From contig CM039119.1 in NCBI GenBank assembly GCA_022036555.1, positions 25,137,166 to 25,201,165 of the forward strand: a stretch of DNA of 64,000 nucleotides, in the 5' to 3' direction. Under the pieces are notes generated by a model. The model made no database searches, was not told the origin of the DNA, and saw nothing but the letters and a program-made list of their open reading frames with translations. The DNA comes from Microstegium vimineum (Eukaryota > Streptophyta > Magnoliopsida > Poales > Poaceae). Below, piece after piece: positions 33,538 through 45,406 of this stretch. How positions within the stretch are numbered: position 1 is the stretch's first letter; every line of letters begins with the position of its first letter. Both the position numbers and the translations under genes were made by a program.

Positions 33538-34801
33538 TGTCAGTGTTATGACCCAGGGGGTCAAGACCACCAACTAGTAAATTTGTATATTGCGTGCTCC
33601 CTCTCCCAGATGTGATGCAAGAAGAACACAAGATTTATCCTGGTTCGGGCAAAGAAGGCCCTACGTCCAGCGGGGGAGGATGGATTGTATTATCTTGCAT
33701 CGAAGTGCTCGTACAGGGGGGGTACAAGCTGGTTTACACGGGGGTGCTCAGGATGAGCTGAGGCCTAGGACTAGCAGGGCTACCCTAGGAGAGTCGCTTG
33801 GTTGCTTGGAATGTTGATCAAGCGGGCAAGGAGTGGTGTTGCGAGTGTGAGCAGATGTCCAAAGATCTGACCCGCTGCTCGGCTTGGAGGTGGAGTTCTG
33901 ATTCCCCCCCTTTCTTCCACTATCTCAGCGTCCCCTTTCATACACCAAGGGGAGGCACGGGAGTACAGGGGTCCTAGACTGTAGCAGCATGGGAGGTGTG
34001 TCTATGGCGCCATGCTTGCGGTGGGACGTCGACCGCTGTAGCGGTGTGGCCTTCCTGTCCTTCCGGTGTTCAGGGCATGGTGATAGCAGACTGGACGTTG
34101 TCGAACGTCATGGCGTAGTACGGTTGGCCTCCTGTAGATGGGTACAAGCTCCACAGTTGAAGCGGGGCGGAGCGGATAGGACGGTTTCCATACCGTAGTG
34201 GTTGGAGGTGACGGTCGAGCCCCTGGGTCGAGGGGCGTCCAGGCCTACATGACCCTGACACATCCCTATAAACACGGTCGAGGGCTGCCCCATTCAATAT
34301 TCGAGGGGGTGCCTTTGGCCTCCGTACTCCAGGCATGGCCACAGTGGCCGTACGATCGTCGGAGAGTCCGGGTATGGGCGGCGAGTGGATAGATTTGACC
34401 GTGGCAGAGGGTGCCCATGGCGTTAGGCGGGAGCAGGTAGGCGCATTGGATTCTCCTTACGCATACTGGGAGTAGGTAAGCTAATCGAGCCTCCTGCGCG
34501 CGGGTCGTTCGATCGACCCCCTGTCCGTCATTCGAGGGGTTGAGGTCGAGGCGGAGGCGGAGGGGTCATTCGTTCGACCCTTGTCCGTCAGTCGAGGTCG
34601 AGGCAGAGGGGTGTCCTGCCTACTGTTTTTCCAGTAATGGGCCGGCCCACGACTGGTCACTGTTGTTGGTGTGGTAAGCCTTCGTTTGATGGGCCTTCTC
34701 CCACTGACTGGGCGACTGATCGGATTCTACCTTAAAAACGGCTGCTATGTTAAGCATTAGATTATCGCATGTTAGGGTACCCCTTTCCTTTGTACCCGAC
34801 A
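33538..34801 (+). mobile_element. Solo gypsy-type LTR inside gypsy-2
   Basis: The 1264-bp segment starts TGTCAG and ends CCGACA (inverted termini) and is flanked by AAATG (33533-33537) and GAATG (34802-34806), a target duplication with one mismatch. It contains ATCCTGGTTCGGGCAAAGAAG and CCCTACGTCCAG, phrases shared by many grass gypsy LTRs, and CATTCAATATTCGAGGGG further on. No internal region is attached, so it is a solo LTR. Short open frames within it are fortuitous. Confidence 0.75.
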
Positions 34802-34994
34802 GAATGCTTGAGCTAAGTCTAGGTAGTTGATAGGTATGATATGATAAAGTTGAGCTGCTATTTATCTTGTTCCTAGCAATACCAGAGTTCTGGAGAATTT
34901 ATCTTTTGAAAATTGAAAATATTACATGATAAGTTTCTGTATGACGAGAGCTTGAATTCCTACCACAGCCATATATACATGCCTGGTAGATTAG

Positions 34995-36498
34995 GAAAAT
35001 AGAATTAAATCCAAGATAATTCAAAGAAAAGGATAACACAGGAGATCAAGTGATGGATCTCAAGGTGTTAACACATGGAAGCTTGGAGAAGAAGAAGCAA
35101 CTTGTTTGGACAAAGAAAAGGTGTCCGGATGCAGGGTCTGGACCCTAGGGCAGCTTGGTCCGGACAAATGCAGATGCGTCTGGAAGCCAACCCTAAGGCT
35201 CGGCCTCGGCGCACAAGAGATCCGGACGGTGTTCAGCGTCCGGACGACGGACTCTGGACTATGGTCCGGGGTTTTGAGCTCTCGGGGAGCTCTCTGCTGG
35301 ACTCCAGACCTAAGGCGATGAAGGTCCGGACGCGTCCTGTTCCCCGCGTCCGGAGGCGACGTGGCGGCTCCTAGTGAAGGCGCAAACGAGCTGATTCAAA
35401 CCGCAGGGTGGCCGGACGCATGCACGTTAGTCTGGACGACACTTTGCGCGCGTCTGGAGGCAGCGACCGGACTTAAAGACAGAGGCTCGGTTTCTCGGTG
35501 GATCAAGGGTCCGGACGCTCTCAATGGTCCGGACCCCTATACAAACTGCGTCCGAACTAACACAGAAAGCTGCAGTGAAGGAGAAAAATGGCTAGCTCGA
35601 TGGTGGAGTATATTTAAGTTATTTGGCCGGCTCCTAGGGCCCCCCTTGCACCTCACATTCATTCTCACTCATTGTGCTTGCTTGAGATAGCCCACAACTC
35701 ATCTCTCTTTGCTTTGCTTGCTAATTCAGGAGAGTTTGAGTGAACCAAGTGTTTGATCTTTACATTGCATCTTAGTGGCACTTGGTCATCGTCATCGCCA
35801 TGGGATGTTTTTTGTTATTCTTGGTGTTTGCCAACACCTAGACGGCTTGGCGATTGAGGAGAAGCTTCAGCACGTGTTGGTGATTGTTCGTGGCTGGCTT
35901 CATCGACTTGTGAGAGGGCTTGTACCCACCTCGGCAAAGCGCCAAAGGGTAACTCTAGTGGATTGCTTGTGTCATTGAGTTACTCTCATTTGGGTGGATT
36001 CTTGTGGCGCCGGGTAGTGGGCTAGGCTTGTGATCGCCTATTAGCCACCGAATCACCACTTGAGTAGTCGACACAACGGGGATTAGCTTGGTGGCAACCA
36101 AGTGAACCTCGGGAGAAAAATTCTTGTGTTCATCTTGTCTCCTGGCTACTCCTTGGTTTTCATTGTGATTGATTCTTCATATTGACATCCTTTGATCACA
36201 AGGCATCGGTATAACAATCACCCTTATCCTTGCATTTACTTTCTTTCATGTCTTGTCTAGTTAGCTTGTTAGTTAGTTCTCTTGTTAGTTGTTTTAGCTT
36301 GCTTGAGCTAAGTGCCTTAGGTTCTTGCTATTGTGTGTAGGCACTTAGTTAACTAGAATTGCTTGGATAGGTGGCTTTGTATCCCTAAGTAGAGCTAGAG
36401 CAAAAGCTTCGCTTAAGTGTTATTCTAACCTTTGCTCTAGTGATTTGTAGATTTTTTATTAGGATATTCACCCCCCTCTAGCCATCTAGGACCTTTCA
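34995..36498 (+). repeat. Copia-2 5' LTR, first 350 bp or so missing
   Basis: The sequence aligns with the solo LTR at 29991-31846 from GAATTAAATCCAAG onward and ends GGACCTTTCA. TCCGGAC occurs six times exactly between 35150 and 35540. A degraded TATA box (ATATTTAAG, about 35608) replaces CTATATAAG of the solo copy. The left part is replaced by gypsy-2 internal sequence, so the junction at about 34990 is a deletion or insertion boundary without visible duplication. Confidence 0.85.
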
Positions 36499-36500
36499 AG

Positions 36501-36512
36501 TGGTATCGGAGC
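36501..36512 (+). other. Primer-binding site of copia-2
   Basis: TGGTATCGGAGC lies 2 bp after the LTR end; one base differs from the tRNA-Met-complementary TGGTATCAGAGC. Confidence 0.9.
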
Positions 36513-36558
36513 CGTGGTCACCGCTATTATCAAGTCTTAATAACCTTCGGTGTTAGTG

Positions 36559-38541
36559 ATGGCTCAAGTTCAATTCAATCATGTGGGGATCAAACCACCA
36601 ATGTTTGATGGCACCTCATTTGATTATTGGAAGAGGAAAATGAAGATGCATCTATGCTCAATACATGAGAAGGTGTGGAGTGTGACCGAACATGACTTTG
36701 TCATTCTTGATGAAGCCGCTCCCACACCTAGGGAGCAAGAGAACTGGCAATGCAAAAGTGTTTGAGCAAATCAAGGATCTTGAGAAGGCAAGTGAAGTGT
36801 GGAAGAGACTTGAGGATACATAAGAGGGCACCGCCACTGTGAAGAATGCCAAGTTGTACATGCTCAAGGACAAGCTATCTCATTTCAAGATGAAGAATGA
36901 TGAGTCTATCCCGGAGATGTTTCATAGGCTCCAAGTGATCATCAATGATCTCAAGAGCTTGGGTGAGAAGGTCAAGGATGAAGATTTCTCAAACCGCTTT
37001 CTTGGTTGTTTGCCCAAGAAATACAAAACTTTGAGACAAATAATTAGGAGAGATGGTTTGGACAAGATCACTCCCAATGAAGTGCTTGGAGAAATCATGA
37101 CCAAAGAGCAATATAATGAAGAAAGTGAAGAAGAAGAGGTCAAGGAAGAAAACAAAGAAAAGAAGAGCTTAGCATTCAAGGCATCATCATCCAAGAACAA
37201 GGGCAAAGCAAAGAAGCAAGAATCAAGTGATGATGAAGAAGCTAGTGACCTTGATGATGAGATGATGGCTCTCTTTGTGCGCAAGTTTGGCAAGTTCATG
37301 AAGAAGAAGGGCTATGGTGCTGAAACAGAAGAGATAACTTCAAGAGCAAAGAATATGAGAAGAGATGCTACAAGTGCAAGAGCACCGGTCACATGATTGC
37401 GGATTGTCCCAATGATAGTGATGATGATGAGAAGAAGAAGAGCAAGCATGACAAGAAGGAGAAGAAGCTATCCTTCACCAAGAAGAAGAAGGGTGAATCC
37501 TATATGATGACTTGGGATAGTGATGATTCTTCCGATGATGATTCTAGTGATGATGAGAAGAAGAAGTCCAAGAAGAAGGTATTGGCAAGCATTGCTATCA
37601 ACAACAAGCCATCTATCTTCGACACTCCATCATGCTTCATGGCTAAGCCATCCAAGGTACAATCTCATGATGATAGTGATAGTGATAATGATAGTAGTGA
37701 TGATGATGAGGAGTACTCCAAGGAAGAACTAGTAGATATGATGAAGCAAACTTATGCTTGCTTTGAGACAAAGACGAAGGAGTGCAAAGAATTGAACAAG
37801 AAGCTTAAAGTTCTTGAACAATCCTTTGATGAGCTCAATGGCTCTCATGAGAGGCTAATGGAAGCCCATGAGAAGCTTGAGAGGACTCACTACAAGCTTA
37901 AAAAGGCTCATTCCTCCCTCCTTGAGCAAAACAGGGATAAGATTGTTGCATCATGTGATATTGGAGTTACTTGTGATATTCTAGATAAATCATTTTTCAC
38001 TCCTATCATTGTTGCACCAACCGACTCTAGCACTTCCACATGCACATCCACTAGTGAGAGCTCAAAGGTTGATTCTACACTAGTGAGTGAAAATGAAAAA
38101 TTGAAAAATGATGTTATTGAACTCAGTCATGCTTTGGGTAAGGCATATGGTGGAGATGCCCGCTTGCTAAAGTGCTTGGGTAGCCAAATATTTTCCCACT
38201 ACAAAGAGGGATTGGGCTATACCCCCAAGAAGGGCAAGTCAGCCTTTGTGACTCCAAAGCCTAGCTTTGTGAGAAGCAATGATCGGTATTGCAATAGTTG
38301 CAAGTAAGTGGGGCATGTTGACCAATATTGCAAACTTAACATGAGCCAAATCAAGTTTGTTAAATCCACCTCCATTCATTTTGATTCATGTTATATGCTT
38401 ACCAAAGGGAGAGATGGTGTAATGGCTAAGTATGTTGGCACACCCATCATTGGCCCAAAGAAGAAGGCTATTTGGGTGCCAAAATCCTTGGTCACTAACT
38501 TTGGAGGACCCAAACAAGTGTGGGTACCTAAGAAGAACTAA
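36559..38541 (+). pseudogene. Copia-2 gag with frameshifts and a stop
   Basis: The gag starts MAQVQFNHVGIKPPMFDGTS, typical of SIRE-type gag. A frameshift near 36755 breaks the first segment. A second segment (to 37396) carries the gag domain (NAKLYMLKDKLSHFKMKNDE) and ends with a frameshift. A third (37393-38307) holds a zinc knuckle around CPNDSDDDE, Lys-rich and Asp/Ser-rich repeats and a long coiled coil. A TAA at 38305-38307 falls within a second zinc knuckle (CNSCK before it, GHVDQYC after it). Translation continues in frame to 38541. It would have formed the particle shell. Confidence 0.88.
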
Positions 38542-38583
38542 TTTGTTTTGTAGGTCAATTACAAAGCCGGAGGAAGGCATTGG

Positions 38584-41500
38584 GTGCTTGATAGTGGGTG
38601 CACTCAACACATGACCGAGGATTCTAGAATATTCAAATCAATCAACTCCAACACCAATGATGGCATTGATAGTATTACTTTTGGTGATAATGGCAAGGGC
38701 AAGGTCAAGGGTCTTGGTAAGATTGCAATATCCAATGACTTGAGCATATCCAATATCTTGCTAGTTGAGAGCTTGAACTTTAATTTGTTATCCGTGGCTC
38801 AATTGTGTGATCTTGGATTCAAATGCATATTTGGGATAGATGACGTTGAGATCATTAGTGTTGATGGTTCAAACTTGATCTTCAAAGGTTTTAGATATGA
38901 GAACCTCTACCTAGTTAATTTCAATGCAAGTGAAGCTCAATTGTCAACTTGCTTGCTCACTAAATCAAGTATGGGTTGGTTATGACATAGAAGACTTGGT
39001 CATGTTGGCATGAAGCAATTGAATAGATTGATCAAGCATGACTTAGTAAGAGGCTTGAAAGATATTGTGTTTGAGAAGGATAAACTTTGTAGCTCTTGTC
39101 AAGCCGGCAAACAAGTTGGTAACACCCATCCTAAGAAGAGCATGGTGAGCACTAGTAGAGCATTTGAGTTGTTGCACATGGATTTATTTGGACCAACAAC
39201 ATACACAAGTATTGGAGGTAACAAGTATGGTTTTGTGATAGTGGATGATCTTACAAGATACACTTGGGTATTCTTTCTCAATGACAAGAGTGATACATTT
39301 GCCACATTCAAATCTTTTGTCAAGAGGTGTCACAATGAGTTTCAGACCACCATCAAGAAAGTGAGAAGTGACAATGGAAGTGAATTCAAGAATACAAAAG
39401 TTGAAGAGCTATGTGATGAGCTTGGAATCAAGCATCAATTCTCGGCCAAGTACACTCCACAATCAAATGGCCTTGTTGAGAGGAAGAATAGAACATTGAT
39501 TGATATGGCAAGGTCTATGCTTAGTGAGTACAATGTGAGTCACTCCTTTTGGGCCGAAGCTATCAACACCGCTTGCTACTCTAGCAACCGGCTATATTGT
39601 CACCCATTGATGGAGAAGACACCATATGAGCTATTGAATGGAAGAAAGCCCGACATTGCATACTTTAGAGTCTTTGGGTGCAAATGCTACATCTTGAGGA
39701 AAGGCACAAGACTTGGAAAGTTTAACAAGAAATGTGATGAAGGGTTCTTACGTGGTTACTCAACCACAAGCAAAGCCTATAGAGTGTGGAATTTGGCTAG
39801 TGGTATACTTGAGGAGGTTCATGATGTTGAATTTGATGAAACCAATGGCTCCCAAGTTGAGAATCAGAACCTAGAAGATGTGAGTGGATCTCAATTGGCA
39901 AATGCTATGAAAAGCATGGATATTGGTGATATTCGGCCAAGGCAAGTCATAGATGTTGAAGATGACAAAGATCAAGTGCTCAACTCACCTCAAGTGCAAG
40001 CTAGTAGTTCTCAAGTGCAAGATCAACAAGTGGCTACTTTATCTCAACCTAGTGCAAGCAATCAAGTTCCTATCCTCCAACCAACCAACATTGCAAGAGA
40101 TCATCCCATTGATCAAATAGTTGGTGATATTACAAGTGGTGTGCAAACAAGATTGAGATTGGCATCCTTTTGTGAACACTATTCATTTGTGTCATACATA
40201 GAGCCTACAAAGATTGAAGAAGCCTTACAAGATGTTGATTGGGTAAATGCTATGCATGAAGAGCTCAACAATTTCACAAGAAATCAAGTTTGGGAGCTAG
40301 TTGAAAGACCCAAGAACTACAATGTGATTGGCACAAGATGGGTATTTAGAAACAAGCAAGATCAAGATGGTATAGTTGTGAGAAACAAAGCAAGATTGGT
40401 AGCTCAAGGTTACACTCAAGTGGAAGGTCTTGACTTTGGAGAAACTTATGCACCGGTTGTAAGATTAGAGGCAATTAGGATCCTATTGGCTTATGCATGT
40501 GCACACAACATCAAGCTATACCAAATGTATGTGAAGAGTGCTTTCTTGAATGGATACATCAATGAGCTAGTATATGTTGAGCAACCTCCCGGTTTTGAAG
40601 ATGACAAGAAGTCCAACCATGTGTACAAGTTGAGAAAGGCTTTATATGGCTTGAAGCAAGCACCTAGAGCATGGTATGAAAGATTGAGGGATTTCCTCTT
40701 ATCCAAAGGGTTCGTCATGGGAAAGGTTGATACTACTCTCTTCACCAAGAAGCTTGGCAAGGATCTATTTGTGTTTCAAATCTATGTGGATGACATCATA
40801 TTCGGTTCAACGAATCAAGAATTTTGTGAAGAATTTGGCAAGATGATGGCAAATGAGTTTGAAATGTCAATGATTTGTGAACTTAACTACTTCATTTGTC
40901 TTCAAATCAAGCAAATGAAGAATAGCACCTTTGTGAGTCAAGGCAAGTACATCAAGGACATGATGAAGAAGTTTGGTCTAGAAGAGTCTAAAGGCATTAA
41001 CACTCCTATGGGCACTAATGGACACCTGGATAGTAATGCTAGTGGCAACATGGTGGATCAAAATTTGTATCAGTCTATGATTGGGAGCCTACTCTATGTG
41101 ACCGCTTCAAGGCCGTATGTCATGTTTAGTGTATGCATGTGTGCAAGATTCCAAGCCTCACCAAAAGAAAGTCACTTGAAGGCTACAAAGAAAATATTGA
41201 GGTACTTGAAGCATACACAAGATGTTGGATTGTGGTATCCCAAGGGGCCTAACTTTGAGTTGATTGGATATTCGGACTCCGACTATGCGGGATGCAAGGT
41301 TGATAGGAAGAGCACGTCGGGCACTTGTCAAATTCTAGGCATGTCACTTGTATCTTGGTCATCAAAGAATCAAAATAGTGTTGCACTCTCTACCGCCGAA
41401 GCCGAATACATAAGTGCGGGGAGTTGTTGTGCTCAATTGCTTTGGATGAAGGCAACTTTGAATGACTATGGAATCAATTTCAAGCAAGTGCCATTGCTAT

Positions 41501-41736
41501 GTGACAATGAAAGTGCGGTGAAGCTCACCAACAATCTGGTTCCACTTTCAAGAACCAAGCACATTGATGTGAGGCACCACTTCATAAGGGATCATCAACT
41601 CAAGGGTGATATCAAGATCACAAGTGTTGGCACCGACGATCAACTTGCCAATATATTCACCAAGCCACTTGATGAGAAGAGGTTTTGCAAGCTAAGAAAT
41701 GAGTTGAACGTTCTTGATTATTCAAACATGTGTTGA
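38584..41736 (+). pseudogene. Copia-2 pol: protease, integrase, RT, RNase H; one stop and an altered RT residue
   Basis: A single frame runs 1050 codons apart from a TGA at 38983-38985, where the neighbouring family has Trp. Order: protease motif LDSGCTQHMT; integrase zinc segment (HRRLGHVGMKQLNRL, CSSCQAGK); core with HMDLFGP, SDNGSEFKN and SNGLVERKNR; RT with PPGFEDD and YVDDIIFGS; RNase H with SDSDYAGCKVDRKSTSGTC; end LDYSNMC. The RT motif usually reading QMDVKSAFLNG has Tyr instead of the first catalytic Asp (about 40525), which should abolish polymerase activity. Despite this the gene is unusually well preserved. Confidence 0.93.
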
Positions 41737-42386
41737 TGCACCCCACATATATGACATGCCTCTCCTTCGAGCAAAGCAAGGTAAAAGTTGAGTGACATGT
41801 CATTCATCCATTATTAGGACGTGTTAGTGCATCTAGACATCAAGTCATTAGGCTCATTCATGAAAAATCAAAAGATTTTTTATGCTTATATGGTACCACT
41901 ATTGCTTCTATGCTTGTATGACCTAGTGGTAGCATATGACATGTTTGTAGGCTTGCAATCCTAGTGTTTGAAGTAGATCATGAACTTCAAATGTTTAGCT
42001 CAACATGGGCAAGATAACCATTCTAGGATGTGTGAACAAGCTTATCCATGGTTTAAACCGAGTTAAATATCTTGGGGCAAGTAATCTAGATTGAACCACA
42101 ACTAAGCTTCTCTCCAATAATCAAACCTTTGAGCACATCTTTTATGATAATAGATGACAAAGAAAGATTCTCTCCAATAAACCAGGATTTAGACACATAA
42201 AGAAATCTAGAGAAAATCCAGTGGAGCACCTGAGGGCGGCAGTGCCGCCCTACCCCTGCTGATTCAAACAACATGCTTTCACTTGGGTTCCTCTCTGAAT
42301 TTCTTCCCTGTTTAACCCCTGTTTTTAATTTCATCTACACACTGTCATATACAGTTTCTTATCTAGTCTCTATATGTGTTGCATAG
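41737..42386 (+). other. Spacer between copia-2 pol and accessory ORF
   Basis: Non-coding. It contains a perfect 17-bp palindrome with a one-base centre, GGGCGGCAGTGCCGCCC (42234-42250), which is the repeated motif of the copia-1 family rather than the TCCGGAC motif of copia-2. CTCTCCAATAA occurs twice (about 42110 and 42170). Confidence 0.6.
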
Positions 42387-43435
42387 ATGTATTCCGGTGG
42401 TGAAGGAAGTGCAGCCGGTGGCAGGAGGAAGCGAGATGTCAAGGTGCCAAGTCGCAAGTCCAGTGGAAGGTTCAGATGCCGCATGACAAAAATGCAACCT
42501 TCGAGCAAGAAGAGAGAGATCAGATGGAGGGCTATGAGATTCCTTAGTGGCCAGAGACACCCGTGCACCTCACTGAGTTTGATCCCAGGTACATACAGGA
42601 GGTTGAGGGTGAGTACGTACTTGCAGCACCTCAGGACACCTTTCAGCATCCTATCACAAACTACTCCAGGTCTTGGAAGGCTACTCAGGAGGCTAGGGCT
42701 GTCAATCCCTACACAGTGCCAAAGATGAGAGGTATTGATTATCGCTTCTGGAATATCTTTCATTCCAATTTCTATGCTACCGCCATCTATGCCAGGCCAA
42801 CTAGCAAGATTTGCAAGATGCAGTACATTGACTTTGCTGAGTTGGAGAGCAGGCAGGATATCCAGTTGATAGGAGCTATCAGTGTGTGTGACCGTTTTCA
42901 GATGACTGACATCATGAGCTTCAGGTATGATTGGAACACAAAGATTCTTGCTCAGTTCCATGCTACTTACTTTTGGGATCAGTTCCATGCTCACTGGTTG
43001 ACTGACGGTCGCCACTACCGTTGTGAGTATGTCACGTTCTGCCGTATTCTTGGCTTTGGGAGAGATCACAGGGCTTTACCTAGTATCCATGTGGGTGCTA
43101 GAGCTGAGCCACACACAATCAGCTATATCTGGGAGGATCAGGATGAGGTAGTGCCAAACTACTCCAGGACAAACCTCAGGAGCCTTCACTACATTCTTAA
43201 CAACTTCATCAGGGTAACTCTCAATCCCAAGGACAATGCTACTGATCTTAATGGTTATATCGCAAATGTTCTTGCAAGGTTTCCCAATGGTGAGAGGTTC
43301 AGCATTCCCAGGTTTATTTGGGTTGAGCTTGCTACTGCTTTGGATGATGCTAGGAGGAGGCTACCTTATGCTCCATATCTACAGTTTATGATTGAGAGGG
43401 TCACTGAGATGAGATATCCCTACTTAAATACATAA
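42387..43435 (+). pseudogene. Post-pol accessory ORF of SIRE-type copia element
   Basis: Two overlapping frames (42387-42728 and 42563-43435) together cover an accessory ORF found after pol in SIRE-type elements; a frameshift near 42560 separates them. The first part is basic (GGRRKRDVKVPSRKSSGR). The second, 290 codons, includes RGIDYRFWNIFHSNFYATAI, AQFHATYFWDQFHAHWLTDG and YVTFCRILGFGRDHR. I recognise this from unannotated grass retrotransposon proteins. It lacks an obvious signal peptide or membrane span, so the old description env-like is not supported here. Function is unknown. Confidence 0.7.
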
Positions 43436-43825
43436 CATATAAGGTCAAAGGATAACCTCAACACAGCAAACGGCGGAAAGACGACTACGAACTTCGGGTG
43501 AAGACTCCAATTCCATAGGGACCAACTAACTGGTTGACCACAAGCCTATCTCTTCCAACTCTTGCAATCTGGTACCCATCTGGGATTTTTATCCAAAGTA
43601 TTGAAAATAAAGCAAGCGTAAGTACATGTCGTACTCAATAAGAATAACATGGGGTTCATGAGGCTCAAAAGGATAGACACGGGTTTAACTGCATCAGCTT
43701 TTAATAAGTCACATTTTTAGCAATTGAGTAACATCAAGTTCAACATAAGCCCAAATAACCACATGATCAAGTGAACAAGATATAATGATTATATGAACAA
43801 GTCACAATAATCAATAACAAATAAT
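43436..43825. repeat. LTR fragment of an unidentified family
   Basis: About 390 bp contain GCAAACGGCGGAAA, AAATAAAGCAAGCGTAAGTACATGTCG and ATGGGGTTCATGAGGCTC, phrases I associate with grass gypsy LTRs. No complete termini or duplications are visible. It lies between the end of copia-2 and the gypsy-1 interior, and so marks a further rearrangement. Confidence 0.4.
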
Positions 43826-43835
43826 AACTGATGAG

Positions 43836-45236
43836 CTATGACATAAGGACATCACACAGTAAGGAGCCCAAGCTGCTCTTGACCGTGAGCATGGCTATGG
43901 GGTCAGATTCTGGGAGTGATTCCGTCATGGTGTTTGTGGAGCTGGTTAGCGGAATCGAGAGCTTGATACTACTCCCAAGATGACCCTTTAGGCTTCCATT
44001 AAGAGATCCATCAAGAAATCTCATGAGTGGATGCCCAATTAACAAGTCAAAGTCCTCTATATCAAATATGAAGAAGTTTAAGAGGATATTGACTTTGTTA
44101 ATTAGCGTAGGAATAGTTTGTGCGATCCCACAACTCTCAATCAATTGTCCTGAAGGAAGCTTCAAGAACTTATTGGTTGGAGTTAGAGTTACCTCACCTA
44201 GGAGGGCATTAGCTAAAGATTTAGAGATAACTTACTCCTATGGCGGGATCGTAAAGAGAGTCTAAATTTGCTCTATTGATTTGACAAGGAATGGTTGTGG
44301 AGGAAGAAAGAATTCAAATTGGCTCGAATGAAGATTCGGCCTCTTCTAACCATTCGTTGCTCATGATAGAAGCTAGCTATTGAACCGTCTCCTGGTGGTA
44401 GGCTTCCTCTATGCGACAAGGAATGTGAAGGTTCGGAGCTTTTCGAGCAAAAGACTTCTTTTGCACAGATTGATTCAAGGCGTTTCCAAAATCGGAAAAT
44501 AAATCAGCCTCGATATCAAAAGGGAATTCCGAAGGTTGAATTTCTTCTTCCCTTGGTGGTTCAGGTTCAATAGCAAGATCTTGGGATTTAGAAGGAAGAG
44601 TTTCAGCTATCGAAGTTGTTTCTATTCTGGGGGCTGGTTTTTGTTCTTCCACGTGTCCTTCATCATATACGTTAGTATAGGGGGTGTTTTCAAGAATCTT
44701 CATAGAGGACTCTTCCCTGCACTAATGGGTAAACACAGGAAGGCTCCCCCGGCAGATATATCAAGAAGTTGTGCGGAATCTTTGCTAAGACCGCCATAAA
44801 AGTGTTGTAACAATGTAGGCTCGGTTATACCAAGATCAGGTCCAGATGATGATAGATCTAAAATACGGGCCCATGCCGCACCTAGAGATTCCTTCTCCTT
44901 TTGTTTAAAGGTTAGGATCTCTACTCGAAGACGAATCACACAGGGGCTAGGGAAGAAAGCTAAGCAGAATTTGGATTGCAACTTTTCCCATTCCCCCTTT
45001 GCACTAGCTACGTGGTGAACGTACCATCGTCTGGCTATTCCCGTCAAAGAGAACGGAAATAGCTTCCACTTAAGAGTACCTCACCTCATCCCATTGATGT
45101 GGACGCAAGAACAAAGTTATTCAAAGTCACATAGGTGAGTGTAAGGATTTTCATCTTCGTCCCCAGAAAAAGGTTGTTTCTGAACCATCGCTATGAGACT
45201 TGGGCGAAGCTCATAACGAATGGCCAACACGGCCTA
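43836..45236 (-). pseudogene. Gypsy-1 gag and protease remnants
   Basis: Read on the minus strand from the primer site: a retrotransposon gag domain (about 45047-44700) with GEWEKLQSKFCLAFFPSP and LTFKQKEKESLGAAWARI, then an acidic Pro/Glu-rich segment (44703-44377), then a protease-like segment (44165-43836) with DIEDFDLLIGHPLMRFLD. Frames change between the segments. This is an Athila/Tat-type gag. RT, RNase H and integrase are absent, so the element was either non-autonomous or lost them by deletion. The gene would have made particle protein. Confidence 0.8.
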
Positions 45237-45381
45237 AGATGAACTAGGTTGCGGCAACCTAGTGCCCATTGGAGCACTATATTCGAAAAAGTGGTGTTTG
45301 ATCCATATGTGTATGTGTGGAAGGATGAAATCAAACAAAGATAAAATAGGACCAAAAGGTACTAGTTAAAACAGCTATCGT

Positions 45382-45399
45382 TCCCTGGCAACAGCGCCA
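45382..45399 (-). other. Primer-binding site of gypsy-1
   Basis: On the minus strand TGGCGCTGTTGCCAGGGA lies 7 bp inside the LTR end at 45407. It resembles the TGGCGCCGTTGCCGGGGA site of related elements with two changes. Confidence 0.75.
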
Positions 45400-45406
45400 G
45401 AAAGCT

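Larger units (their letters stand above)
25883..34990 (+). mobile_element. Gypsy-2: non-autonomous Athila/Tat-type element inserted in copia-1
   Basis: It begins with a 1248-bp LTR inside copia-1 RNase H, followed by a primer site and a long internal region with a short ORF (27188-27904), noncoding DNA and a degraded protease segment (29349-29760), but no RT or integrase. Two solo LTRs interrupt it (29991-31846 and 33538-34801). The right end is lost where copia-2 LTR sequence starts, about 34990; no second LTR of this family is found adjoining it. A related solo LTR is at 46854-48475. Confidence 0.7.
34995..43435 (+). mobile_element. Copia-2: second SIRE-type Ty1/copia element, lacking 3' LTR
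   Basis: Order: 5'-truncated LTR (34995-36498), primer site (36501), gag, protease-integrase-RT-RNase H (38584-41736), a spacer, then an accessory ORF (42387-43435). The arrangement, a long gag with coiled coil and an ORF after pol, is that of the SIRE/Maximus lineage. A 3' LTR of its own family would carry TCCGGAC repeats; none follows. Either a deletion or recombination with another family ended it at about 43435. Confidence 0.85.

Noticed and set aside
33590..34392. Several 60-90-codon frames on both strands
   Set aside because: They lie within the solo gypsy LTR (33538-34801) and overlap one another.
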